Below, piece after piece: positions 23,389 through 33,988 of a stretch of DNA of 64,000 nucleotides. The stretch is from Sisyra terminalis (lineage: Eukaryota; Arthropoda; Insecta; Neuroptera; Sisyridae). Numbering within the stretch: the stretch's first letter is position 1; each line of letters begins with the position of its first letter. The stretch is from the NCBI GenBank assembly GCA_958496175.1, contig OY292278.1, positions 25,668,001-25,732,000 of the forward strand. Direction: 5' to 3'. Both the position numbers and the translations under genes were made by a program. Below the pieces are notes generated by a model. It was not told the DNA's origin, did not search any database, and was given only the letters and a program-made list of their open reading frames with translations.

Positions 23389-23409
23389 GTATATATATAT
23401 ATATATATA
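23389..23409. repeat. TA microsatellite at the right border of the Helitron
   Basis: About 10 TA units immediately after CTAG, a common flank of such ends. Confidence 0.95.
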
Positions 23410-23879
23410 AAAGTGAATTTTTTGGTTGCTTCAAAATTTCATTAATTGTTGTTGGGAAAAAAATAAGCATATTTTTTTAATTAAAAATTTAGTTATAGAC
23501 CATTGTTTTTGGGCGCTCTTTCAAAGCTTTGAAATAGATGTAAAGGTGTGAACAAAATTTTAAATTGTGATGTCAAAGGTGTCAAAGCTCACTCTCAAAA
23601 CTTTTCCTGACTTAGAAATAACTACTTAGAAAAGTTAAAATCAAAATTATTTAAACTTTTACTACTATTTTACTAAGAAATTTCACGAAAAATATCAGTT
23701 CAAAATTTTGAAAAATGGCGCAAAATGAAGCAACAAATGTTTGTTGATTTTTTAAGGAATCCACAATAGTTTTTTTCAAAAACATTTCTAGAGTTGCCAT
23801 GGCAACAATTGTGAATTTCGCAAAAGGTTAATTTAGTTAATTACTTAAGTCTATCCGTTAAGAATTCGTCTTTTACAAT

Positions 23880-24345
23880 TAACAATAGACCATATTATGT
23901 TCATTTTTTAATGAAAAAAAAACATTTTTAATATGAAAAAAATCAATTTTTAGTTATAAAAAACTTGTATTTTGGCAGAAGAAAAGTGTTAATTTTAATG
24001 AGTAAATGAGAGTCCGAAAACGATGGGTGAGCCAAGGGTCTTCTATGACGTCACAGTACACGTATTGAAACCAATATATAAACAGATCATAGAGCAATTA
24101 CCATAGAAATTGTAATAATTTACAAAATTTTTGACATTTTTCACAATTTTTCGCCATGGTAATCATTTTAATACCGTAAATATGACTATAATTTTTTTCC
24201 TTAGAAATAGTGTGTAGATTGTAAATGATTTAAATCATTGATATAATATTCAAAAGATTTAAAAAAACTTTCCGTTTTGTGTTTAAATACACTTGTCATA
24301 GGAAAACATTCACGGGATTTTCAAGTTAGAAGATTTGAAGATTCA
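23880..24345 (-). repeat. Dispersed repeat R, copy 2
   Basis: Reverse complement of repeat R at 8 kb, with CTATGACGTCACAGTACACG, AACAGATCATAGAGCAATTACC and TAGGAAAACATTCACGGGAT recognisable in order. One TGACGTCA at about 24048. Confidence 0.6.
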
Positions 24346-27300
24346 AAATATTTCAATTGTAATCAACTATAACCAATTATAACAATGACGATCATTATAA
24401 GTTTTTTTTTGATTTTGATAAATATTGAACACTGAATGTTTTTTCCTTTTCTCTTATAATAATTATTTCAATTCTTAAAAGCAATTATCATAACAGTAAA
24501 TATTTAACAACAAATAAATTAAAAACATTTTTTTTTGTGTTTCCTGAAACTAACATTCATGAAAATAATATATATTATGCTCCTTAATGTAAACTATTAG
24601 GTGTATCGGAAAAGAATATCATTTTTAAACCAATAGTCATTCAGTTACCATTTATCTGCTTATAAGTTATTTCAAAGTTCAAAGTACTAATGACATTTTA
24701 TGATTATAGTAATTTTTCAACTTAGTAAAAATTACAAAATATTTTTTATTCCAAAATCTATATTGAAATGGTAGGACCAAAAACCCAAAGGAATATAAAT
24801 TCGTTATTGTATACTCTTCGAGTTTCACAGGATAGCAACGCAAATTTGTTACTAAAAACATTTTTAATGTTTAACTAAGTGTATTAGATGTTCATTAATG
24901 CCAAATGAGTTTTTTTAAGTTCAAATTCGATCATTTTCATTTCTCCAACTGGTACCAACGAAATATGACAAAAAAATTAACCTATTAAAAGTTAAGTGGG
25001 GAAATGTTGCCAAATGTATGCCAGAAAGTCGAAGAGCTGTCAAATAATAAATCCTAATAAATCTTAATCGATTGGCCAAATACTCAAAAGTGTTCAAAAA
25101 CTATTGACAAATAAAATTCTATGCTGCAAAACGGTAATGTAAGACTCCTCTACAGAAGAAAAGCCCTGGAAAAATCTAACATATTAAGGGGGAGGTGATA
25201 TTGCCGTACCCACTATAATCGTCTAAAGTTATTTCATCGGATTTCTATTTATTTCAATCGTTACCACATTTACTAAGTGGTGAACAAATTGAAGGCTTAA
25301 GTGATGTTCAAAATGTATTTTTTTTATATTGTCCCTAGTAACCAATTGATTTTTACGAATATGGCATTCAAATTTGCACACTAGATATTAAAACGTTAAA
25401 ACTATTGACGCTGATTATATCATTGATTTGAAATTAAAAGTTGTAACAAAATTTTGTGTTTCAATTGTATATTGAAAAAACGACAATAGTTTCCGGTCCC
25501 CCTAATATATAGGGTTTCTTAGACAATTAGTTTCAGAACTTATTAAGTCCTAAAGAGACCCAAAAAGACAGCGAAATCTCGGCAGATAAGGTACAAGGAT
25601 ACACCATCGACTTTCAATCAAAATACCACTATTTTAGCAAGGAGCTTTGCATACTATTATAACGAGCTTTTCAATAAGTTATTAGTCAAGGGCTTATAGA
25701 ACAGAGTCAAGGCATTCAAGAATAAACCTTAATAATGAAACAACCAAACAATAAAATCAACTAAAAAATTATCAAAATGGACTTCCCAATAACGTTAATC
25801 GAAAGAAAAACGAACCACACGGCCATTAACTCCGTTCAGATCTGCAATCTTGACCACGTAATTGAAAAATGGAACTCTCTTTCTTTATCATCACTTGTAA
25901 TTAATAATGCTAGAACAATACATTAGCAAATATTTCGATTATTTGTACGCCAGAAAGAGACTAGAAACCACCTAACGGAAGCGCAAGAGAGACAAATTGC
26001 GATTTCGATTTATGTTGACTGCAAAAGTGTGACATTGAACTGAAATAACCTGCGGAACTAAACTACCTTTAGCATCATTATTATCATCATCATCACCATC
26101 GTAGCAGTAGCAAAGTATATTTTTAACATTGAAAATAGCGTCAAGTCCGAGGTGAATGCAGGTGAGTGAAAAGCACTCATTCACTGTGCAAAGTAAGTAA
26201 CAAAGGGGGGGAGAGTTCTATCGAACTTATCGCTGCATTCACGTGACTCGTGCGTCTTCTTCCTGCACTCGATTTCCTTCCAATGCACCGCCATTGTGAT
26301 TCAAACGAAAATCAAAACTTGCCACTAAATTTGAACACTTTATGGTACAAACTTGAGCTAAATTGCCGCCATTTGAGGTTGACAATAGGTTGATAGGATT
26401 GTTGTCGATTCATATTCGTGGCTCACGCGATTAGACCATCGACGTTTTTAAATTGAAATTTCGATTTTTTCCGCGTTTCTCATCTTATTAAACGAAAAGA
26501 GAATTAATTAATTGCAAGAATTAATCGCAATGATAATGCAAGCGAAAAGAGTTCAATGTTCTTTGATTGAAATTTATTTTTAATTTAAACGTATATTCAC
26601 TGACGGTGTTATTTTTTAATTTATGATTAGAAAATTGAGCTTTAATGAGCTTTACTTAATTCCAACAAAACAAAAACTTGAGTCATAAACATTTTCACGG
26701 AACTCATGATTTTAGCCTTTGTTAGCCCAAAAATTTTATTTTGACTACCTTTTCTTTATTTCAAACATTTTTTTTTTTGTTGTAATCGTTGCTTTATAAG
26801 TACTGATAACTACTAAGGCAGCGGTGGCCAATCCTTAACGCATGCGCCAAACGTGGCGCATTGAATGATAACAAAAGACGCATTGCATCCTTGTGGCCAT
26901 TATTTTAAAATAGGCACCTTAACTGAATCCATATTTTTAATATTTCGGCTTTTCCACAACAGCGATTACCCTCTCGTCCATATTATTATTTCTGTTTATT
27001 GTAGATTAGTGCTCTAATAAATGTGTCTTTTGAAATGACGTGAATTAATATATTGAATTCCGTGATTGATGTATTTATTTTCCTTCCATATGCAAAGTAG
27101 TTCCTATTCCAATCACTATTTTACAACCCCAAATGTGAACGTAAGAACACAAGAATACAAAGTAACACAAATACACAAAATAATATACAAAATCCTGGGA
27201 CACCACTGTACTAAGGCCTATATAATTAGGTAACGATAGGTTATAAAAATTATTATCTCTTGAAAAGAAAAGAATTCAACTTTGCGTAGTAAAACAGAAA

Positions 27301-28568
27301 CGGAAAGACTCCAAAAAAAAGGAAGAAGACAAGTAGAAATTCTAGATTTGTTGAAACCAGGATTACCCCAATTTGAAGAACCTTGTCTGCTGTAGATGAC
27401 GCTGGAGGGAGGAATTCAACCACGCGGGAATTTGAACCTGTTGTCAATAAAGAAGTAGTTTTCACATTCAAATCTAAATAATTACCAAGTTTTTAGGTTG
27501 TAAATTACTATTTTTGGTGTTGTGTTCAATATTTTTGTATTGAAGGTGTTGTTGATTCAAGAAGACTATCACAAGAAAGTTGTTTATTTTCTTTCATACT
27601 GTTTACATGGCCAAGCTTAAATCTGTTTAAAATTCATAGAAAATATCACAATTTAATATTTCAAATATTTGCCCCGACTGCAAATTATCATGTGAGAAAA
27701 AAATATCGGTTTCATAAGGTAAAACAAAACCGTATCTACTTAAATGGTGAGTAAATTAGATTTGATTTTACTATATAGATATCTGCAGAGTGAACTTGAA
27801 TCCGTGTGTCTAGGAGGTCATCGTCGGGCATTGTAACACTTTTGCGATTACAATTCTGTTCTTCTTTCTATTGCTCGTTGCTGCTATCGATCTCGCATGC
27901 ATTGGCCATCATCACAACGGTTTTGAGCTCATTTTCATTATATCATTTTCATAATATAATTGATTCGGATTCTGAATTGGAATACTCACTAGCAGTTCAA
28001 TGCACTCAAAGCGATGCTGATATGCGTGCGATTTCCTTCCGTTTCTTCATCAACCATACGTGAACGTGAAACCATTTTTTTTTTCTTTCTTTTTTTCAAT
28101 CTTGCTAACATCCCAACAATTAGCTCTCGGTAATTTCGAATCGACACCAAAGTAGAAGACAATCTTTGATTTAATTACATTATTGTCGACTTGATGTGAT
28201 ACATATTGCTCATTTTTGCTTCAACTCTCTTCCGAAAGGAACTCCGCACACTAGGTCAATGCTCTTTCCTCTGACTAGTGTTTATAAACATAATTGTTTT
28301 GTATAAATTTATTTAATCAGTTTGCCTACACATCAATGCTTTTTAAAGCAAGGCTTAGTGATTTTCAATGGATAATCATCTTACAATAGGAATAACAAAA
28401 AAAGCGAAGAAGCAATTCTTTCGTTATCCATACATCAAACCCTAAAATTTAAAACAAAATTTAGCTGCAAATATTTTTAAGGAAATACAAAAAACTCTAA
28501 AACAGGTAATGGATTTCCACTTAGTACATACTTTTCCTTCAGTTAGTAGTGAAAACCAATTTGAAATA
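24346..28568. other. Stretch without a recognised gene
   Basis: Low-complexity and AT-rich. Pockets near 25960-26300 and 27780-28070 are richer in GC and could be regulatory, but no motif array or coding frame supports a call. Confidence 0.45.
26819..26870. repeat. hAT-like terminal fragment
   Basis: GCAGCGGTGGCCAATCC followed by GCATGCGCCAAACGTGGCGC, a pattern seen at hAT ends (CAGxGGTGGCCAA). The partner end was not found. Confidence 0.3.
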
Positions 28569-28680
28569 CAGTAATGCCCCGTTTTACGAATGCTCGCTTA
28601 GCAGAAATTCGATATTACGGACATGATTAATTAAGTATCAAAATTTCCGTATAAGGATAATACGTATACGGATACGAATT
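28569..28680. repeat. Pogo/Tigger-like terminal fragment
   Basis: TA followed by CAGTAATGCCCCGTTTTACG resembles the CAGT...CCCGTTTTACGA ends of pogo-type elements. The second inverted end was not found before the SINE at 28.7 kb. Confidence 0.35.
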
Positions 28681-28724
28681 TTGAATATTTTTTAAAATTT
28701 AATACTCGGTACTATTTTTTTAAA

Positions 28725-28853
28725 TTGTTATTAACCATCGTCTTATAACTACTAAGATCTTTATCGACTCTAGGGTTATAATAAACCAAAGCCAGAACCC
28801 AAAGTCTACCAATTTTTGAGCGACCATCTAGACCACTCGACCACCAATAGTCC
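28725..28853 (-). mobile_element. tRNA-derived SINE, degraded copy
   Basis: The minus strand has ATTGGTGGTCGAGTGGTCTA (A box region), AAAAATTGGTAGAC, GGGTTCTGG in place of the B box, and GATCTTAGTAGTTATAAGAC near its end. Same family as at 33.9 kb, with a broken B box. Confidence 0.6.
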
Positions 28854-29159
28854 TTCAGTAGTCCTCTCTACTATTGTTCAGCATTATTCTTTAATTTTGT
28901 ACAGTACTGTTGTATAGTATTTGTACACGAGCCTAAGGTACTGAGATCGCAAGCTGAGAACTACCGAGTTCCCACTCTGAGCCTACTTTCTCCTGTTCTC
29001 TCTACCATCTTACTTCTACACGATCTGATGACGATTTCGATCTTAAATCTTATATTTCCCAATCAACTTTCATTGTATGTTCTAAAAAAAGAGCATAGCA
29101 AAAAATGTTACCTGGTGTTGGCTGACTTACTTGCTTTGAAACTGGATGACTATTTAAAC

Positions 29160-29328
29160 AGGCCATTCACGCTCCGACTTTGAGTCCAACTAGTCGGACT
29201 ACTAGTTGGATCGTCTAAATGATCCGCTAGACATCCAACTTCCAATAACACCATGTATGGTCCGACTTTAGATCCAATTTCGAAAGTCGGACCACTCGTT
29301 GGACTGCAAGTCGGAGCGTGAATGGCCT
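29160..29328. mobile_element. MITE with 21-bp perfect terminal inverted repeats
   Basis: AGGCCATTCACGCTCCGACT at 29160 and its exact reverse complement ending at 29328. The interior has further GTCGGAC / GTCCGAC blocks, so it folds partly along its length. No clear target duplication. Confidence 0.7.
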
Positions 29329-29381
29329 ACTTTATTATCAATTAAATAGGCATAATCATTTGAATAGGACAAGTTGAATTA

Positions 29382-29626
29382 TTGGTATTCCTATGGATCA
29401 GGCACGTCTGCGTGGATCAGAATCATTATGGCCTAATTTATTCTCGAAATATTAGTCAAAATCCACAGTAATTACAATAATATTGGCTCATGTCCCTATA
29501 AGGGACGTCAAAATCTAGTAACGTTGTATTTTCTACTTTGTTATATATTTAATTCGCGAAAACATTTGACCTTAATGGTTAATGGTTTTGATCCACGCTG
29601 ACGTGCTTGAACCATAGAAATACCAA
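29382..29626. mobile_element. Palindromic MITE family B, copy 2
   Basis: TTGGTATTCCTATGGATCAG...GCACGTCTGCGTGGATCAGA is mirrored by TTTTGATCCACGCTGACGTG...GAACCATAGAAATACCAA. The interior includes GTTGTATTTTCTACTTTG. Confidence 0.75.
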
Positions 29627-30091
29627 GAAAGCAACTTGTAGCTACCTCTCCATATGGTTCTGCATCGTTATCCGAACTTACTACCCCGGAATTACCTATT
29701 TTTAAAATGCAGTAGAGGTTTCATGTATCAAAAAAATTAAACTTTTATTTCGTTTAAATATATCTAGAAAATTAAAATTGCATATTTTGTTACACTTTAA
29801 CTTCTAAAGCTTCTAAAGTAAATTATAAGAAAAGGATAAAGTTTCAGTTTTTAAATGTTTAAAAAGTAATTGTTTTTTTCGAATACTGTTTTAAAATTTG
29901 ACCCTTACTGGTATTTAGGTCAATCTGCTCCTATTACATAGTCTACCTTCCCTAAATAGGGGATTGTTTGACTAATTTTTCGAGTACTATAAAAGCGAGT
30001 GTATTAGATACTTCTATCCTAGAAAATTTTGGTTTAAATGTAAACTTTAACAAAAGCCATTTAATTTTTCTTTAAGTTTTATGTAATTTTT

Positions 30092-30194
<103 letters not shown>

Positions 30195-31156
30195 AAAGTA
30201 TTTAAGTTTAAACTGAAAATTGGTCTATCTACCAGCCCCAATCTCTTCGTTCAAATATTTGGAAATAAATGCTATAACACCAGCACAGCTATAGCTACAG
30301 TTGTTATGATGGTATAATTCCAATATTCTATATAGCAGCGCGCTTAACTAGTAAGTCAGTAAAAAATAACATCCTACTAATAATAAAAAACAATTCAGTT
30401 TCAACCCTAATTTTATAAGATATTTCTTAACTATCATTTGCAATTTTGATGAATGTCAAATCTTGTAAATATTCCTCACAGAGCTGTCAAAGATGCTTTG
30501 GTATCTAAATACAAGATAAGTAACAATTTACATTTTTAAAGAGGTATCCAAAGTTACTTTGGGTATCCAATTACCCTTAAAAAAAGGAACTTAAATCCTT
30601 ATCTTAAGTTATTTTTAAGATACTTGAATAGACACTTTACAAGTTACTTTGAATACTATGGATGTTTTAAGTTTCGTAAGTTATTAGGTAAAGTTATCAA
30701 ATAATCAAGAAATGTATTTCTTATCTTAATTAATTTAAGAAAAAGAAAAGTATGTTGGTCAAAGCCCCTGTATTGTATATACAACACACTTAAAAAATGA
30801 TGGAAGATTAATAAAAGAGGTTTAAATTGAATCTTAAGAACATAAAAAAATAAAACTCTGTATCTAACCTGTCAGTATCTAGATTGATCTAAGTTACTTT
30901 TCGGTATCTAAAATACTTTTTAAGTTACAAAATACAGTTCATTGTAAAACTTATCCAAGATACTAGATATTTTTTTGCCAAAAAATAAAGGAACTCCAAG
31001 ACAGTATGTTAGATACTCTAAAGTAACTACAATACTTTTTCTGGCAACTCTGCTGCCTCAATTACCAATGTCAGTGAACAAATTTAAAATTCAAAAATAA
31101 AGCAAAATAAAAACATTATTTTTTATTAATTGCTTCATACCTCTGTTGTACTAAGA

Positions 31157-31360
31157 CAATAGTTCCTAAAGTTGACTGGGCTTCGACCCATCTTACAAAA
31201 ATTTCCAATCTTGGTACCCATCGCTTAGCTATCTTAAAGAAAAGAGGGAATATCAAATTTAACACTTCATATCTGCTTTTATTGATGTCTTATACAGTGA
31301 CGAATTGTCCATTAGAACCCACTCAATATTCGCTCGTGACTCATAGTTTGGGAAATGCTG
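31157..31360. mobile_element. hAT-type MITE, old copy
   Basis: Ends CAATAGTTCCTAAAGTTGAC and AGTTTGGGAAATGCTG pair as inverted repeats; GGGCTTCGACCCA and CTCGTGACTCA are typical of hAT terminal regions. Imperfect 8-bp flanks TACTAAGA / GTCTAAGA (6 of 8 identical). Confidence 0.6.
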
Positions 31361-33101
31361 GTCTAAGATATACAGGAAAAAAGTATAAGTAGTATGGTAT
31401 ATATTAATAATTTCTAAAACTCGAGATTTATTTAAAATATTTCGAATTCAATTTCTTGGTTTAAAAGCTTTGTCAAGCTAGTAATTGGTCACCTGATGAC
31501 CTTGCCCTATTAAGGTGATTCTGCAATCTTATCTAAGGCAAAATCTATAGCCTAACTGATTCAATAATTTAATAAGAAGCAAGTTTTCCATTTAAGGCGG
31601 TATGATAAAATGAACTTGAAATGTAAAAAAGCCGAGCATGAGAAGATGAGTGTACAAAAATCGAATTTTTGCGTCGGTTGTTTTTGGTTTTCATGTAGCT
31701 TTTAAAGCCTCCGGGCAGGAAAACCTGGGCTTGGAACTCAAATAGCTGAGCAATTGCAAGTGTGGACAAATGTGGTCGGTTCTAGGAAGAAATAGTTCCA
31801 TAAATGATCGATAAACGAGTGAATTTCCTAAAGAGTCAATTTGTTAAAGACTACTTGCAATGTATAACATTCTAGTTTAGCTGCGATTCGCGGTTGTGAG
31901 GTCATGATCGGCCATTGTGCCAGTTACCTACTCACTGCCTCTGTAAGAAAAGAAGAGTTACGTAGAAATGAAAGAGTGTCGATGAACTTTCAGGCGAATG
32001 AACTCTTGCAATTCTCACCAACTCCATCCAATGTTACAGTCTTATTTTTTTCTCAATCTATTCTCATATTTGTTTATCAGCATTTACTTGATCGTTGATA
32101 CCATTGAAAAATGTACGGTGTTTTTCTTCCAACTTGTTCTTTCACACATACGCACAAGAAGATATTCGCGTTCGTTTACTATCGCAGTACACTCGCCTAT
32201 GATCCATTTGTACAAAAAGTGTTCCAAAAGAGTAATGACTCCCCAGTGACCAAACCGAACTCACTATCTTCCAAAGCGGAGAATCGGATTTGCTATTATA
32301 TTTACTTTTTTTTTTACTGTTGTGATGGCTCACAAATAAATCAATTATTTCAATGTTATTTTTATTTGGAAACTCTTTTCTTCATTGCAAAGAAAGATGG
32401 AAGAACACCACCACGTCTATACCCATGTGCAAAAGTAAACTCGTGCTTGTTTAATTAAACATGACCCTCTTTTTTATGTTTTTCTGTCGTAAGTTCAACC
32501 TTGAACTTCCGCAATTTTTTTGCAATGACATTAACGTGCCGATAAATTTTAAACATAAAACGCAACATTTAAATTTCCCCAAGAATTTCAGACATACAGT
32601 TTTGCTTTTAAAATATGAGTTGAGAAGATAAACGTACAATAAAATTCTTGAAAAAAATCATTAAAGTTTTAAGATTTGATAAATTCAGAAGATTTCTATT
32701 TTTAATATGAGTTAAGTAACTTTCATTGGAGATAACATTTATTATCTAAATCACCCTTAAATATTTTATGGATTATTGACCATAGTTAATAAGTTATTTA
32801 AACTTATTTAAGCTTTATTTCAAAAGATTTCCATTATCTCATACAAACGTAATTTTCTCTTCTTAAATTTATCTAATTACAAAATCAGGTAGGTCAGTTA
32901 TATTAAATTCTTGATGCTGATTGATAAAGTTCATAGGATAAATCATATGGTTTTAATGAATTTTTACAGATAATTTGAATTGGTTATTTTTTAAAAACTG
33001 GATTTAATGAGAAGGTTGCTGGATTTCTAATTCTAAGTTTCTTCAAAAACATATTGGGGGGTGAAAACAATATTTTCTATCTATAAATAAATTCAATATC
33101 A
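31361..33101. other. Stretch without a recognised gene
   Basis: Overlapping frames at 31904-32458 reach 115 codons but run in several frames at once and lack motifs. Nothing else recognised. Confidence 0.45.
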
Positions 33102-33250
33102 AGCCTACTCCAAGGTGGCCGCTTCAAAACCGGTAGATGTTGGTTTTAAATCTCGTATCCAGCAAGTTTTTGATATGTCTCGATTTACGATTTTTTAACT
33201 CTATAGCAGCTCAAGACCTTAGTAATGTAAGCGACGTTAAATAACATTAA
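33102..33250 (+). mobile_element. tRNA-derived SINE, diverged copy
   Basis: GCCTACTCCAAGGTGGCCGC, ACCGGTAGATGTTGG, then GACCTTAGTAATGTAAGCGA match the body of the 33.9-kb copy. The head has a deletion around the A box. Opposite in orientation to the 33.9-kb copy, with the perfect palindrome between them. Confidence 0.6.
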
Positions 33251-33315
33251 AAAAATCAATATTTTCATTAGATATAAAAGCATTAAATTAAAGCTCATAA
33301 ATTAATGAATAATTA

Positions 33316-33716
33316 CACCGGCACACAAAAAAAAAAGTGCTCTGTACTTTTGACCGGACCTACATAAATCTACGTATTTTGACCCCCTGAACACGAATCC
33401 GGGGTCGGTTTGACCCGTACACCCTCAAAAATTCGAGAAAACTTTAAATAACCGAAAAAAATGGTCCCTGAACCGTCTGTCCCTGGGTTAAAGGGGTATA
33501 TGCCGTCATGGTTGTGCCTGCCATGACGGCATATACCCCTTTAACCCAGGGACAGACGGTTCAGGGACCATTTTTTTCGGTTATTTAAAGTTTTCTCGAA
33601 TTTTTGAGGGTGTACGGGTCAAACCGACCCCGGATTCGTGTTCAGGGGGTCAAAATACGTAGATTTATGTAGGTCCGGTCAAAAGTACAGAGCACTTTTT
33701 TTTTTGTGTGCCGGTG
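33316..33716. mobile_element. Perfect 401-bp palindromic (foldback) element with TTA target duplication
   Basis: Two 196-base arms (33316-33511 and 33521-33716) are reverse complements with no mismatch that I could find by eye, around a 9-base loop. The ends are CACCGGCACAC / GTGTGCCGGTG. Both sides are flanked by TTA (33313-33315 and 33717-33719), a 3-bp target duplication of the kind made by PIF/Harbinger or CACTA-type transposases. GC content is well above the surroundings. No open frame. The lack of mismatches implies very recent insertion or ongoing arm correction. Confidence 0.85.
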
Positions 33717-33834
33717 TTATGTATGTCGTATGACTAAACTTTGTTTAGATGTTTTACAATAATTTTTTATATTTTCTACATAAATAACATAAATTTTATT
33801 TTGGGTCAAACAATTTTCTTAATTATTATTTACT

Positions 33835-33988
33835 ACCGTCGCTTTATAACTACTAAGGTCTTTGTGACTCTAGGATTAATAAAATCCGTTATCGAGAAAT
33901 TTCGAAAATCTGCTCGATACGAAGATCGAATCCACTGCCTACCAATTTTGGAGCAGTCACCTAAACCACTCGGCCACCAGTAGGCTCG
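33835..33988 (-). mobile_element. tRNA-derived SINE, best copy
   Basis: On the minus strand: TGGCCGAGTGG (A box, 33966-33976) and GGATTCGATC (B box, 33924-33933) at the spacing of an RNA polymerase III internal promoter, then a body with TCGAAATTTCTCGATAACGG and GACCTTAGTAGTTATAAAGC ending in TAAATAATAATTAAG. Serine- or leucine-type tRNA heads carry TGGCCGAGTGG. Three other copies lie at 28.7, 33.1 and 59.7-60.1 kb. Confidence 0.7.

Larger units (their letters stand above)
20794..23390 (-). mobile_element. Decayed Helitron-superfamily element with helicase remnants
   Basis: The left border is TC followed by TTATATATAAAAATC, then CTCCGAAACGGCTGGACCGA, a sequence class I know from insect Helitron ends. 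The right border has a hairpin (GGCAG...TTGCT, 23361-23377), then GGGTTAG and CTAG (23386-23389), followed by a TA microsatellite. Such a hairpin just before CTAG is the classical Helitron 3' end. Inside are fragments of the PIF1-type helicase described separately. Most helicase fragments run on the minus strand, opposite to the polarity suggested by the TC...CTAG borders, so the element is rearranged or the borders belong to a Helentron-type variant. It is clearly dead: stops, frameshifts and a missing Rep domain. Confidence 0.7.
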
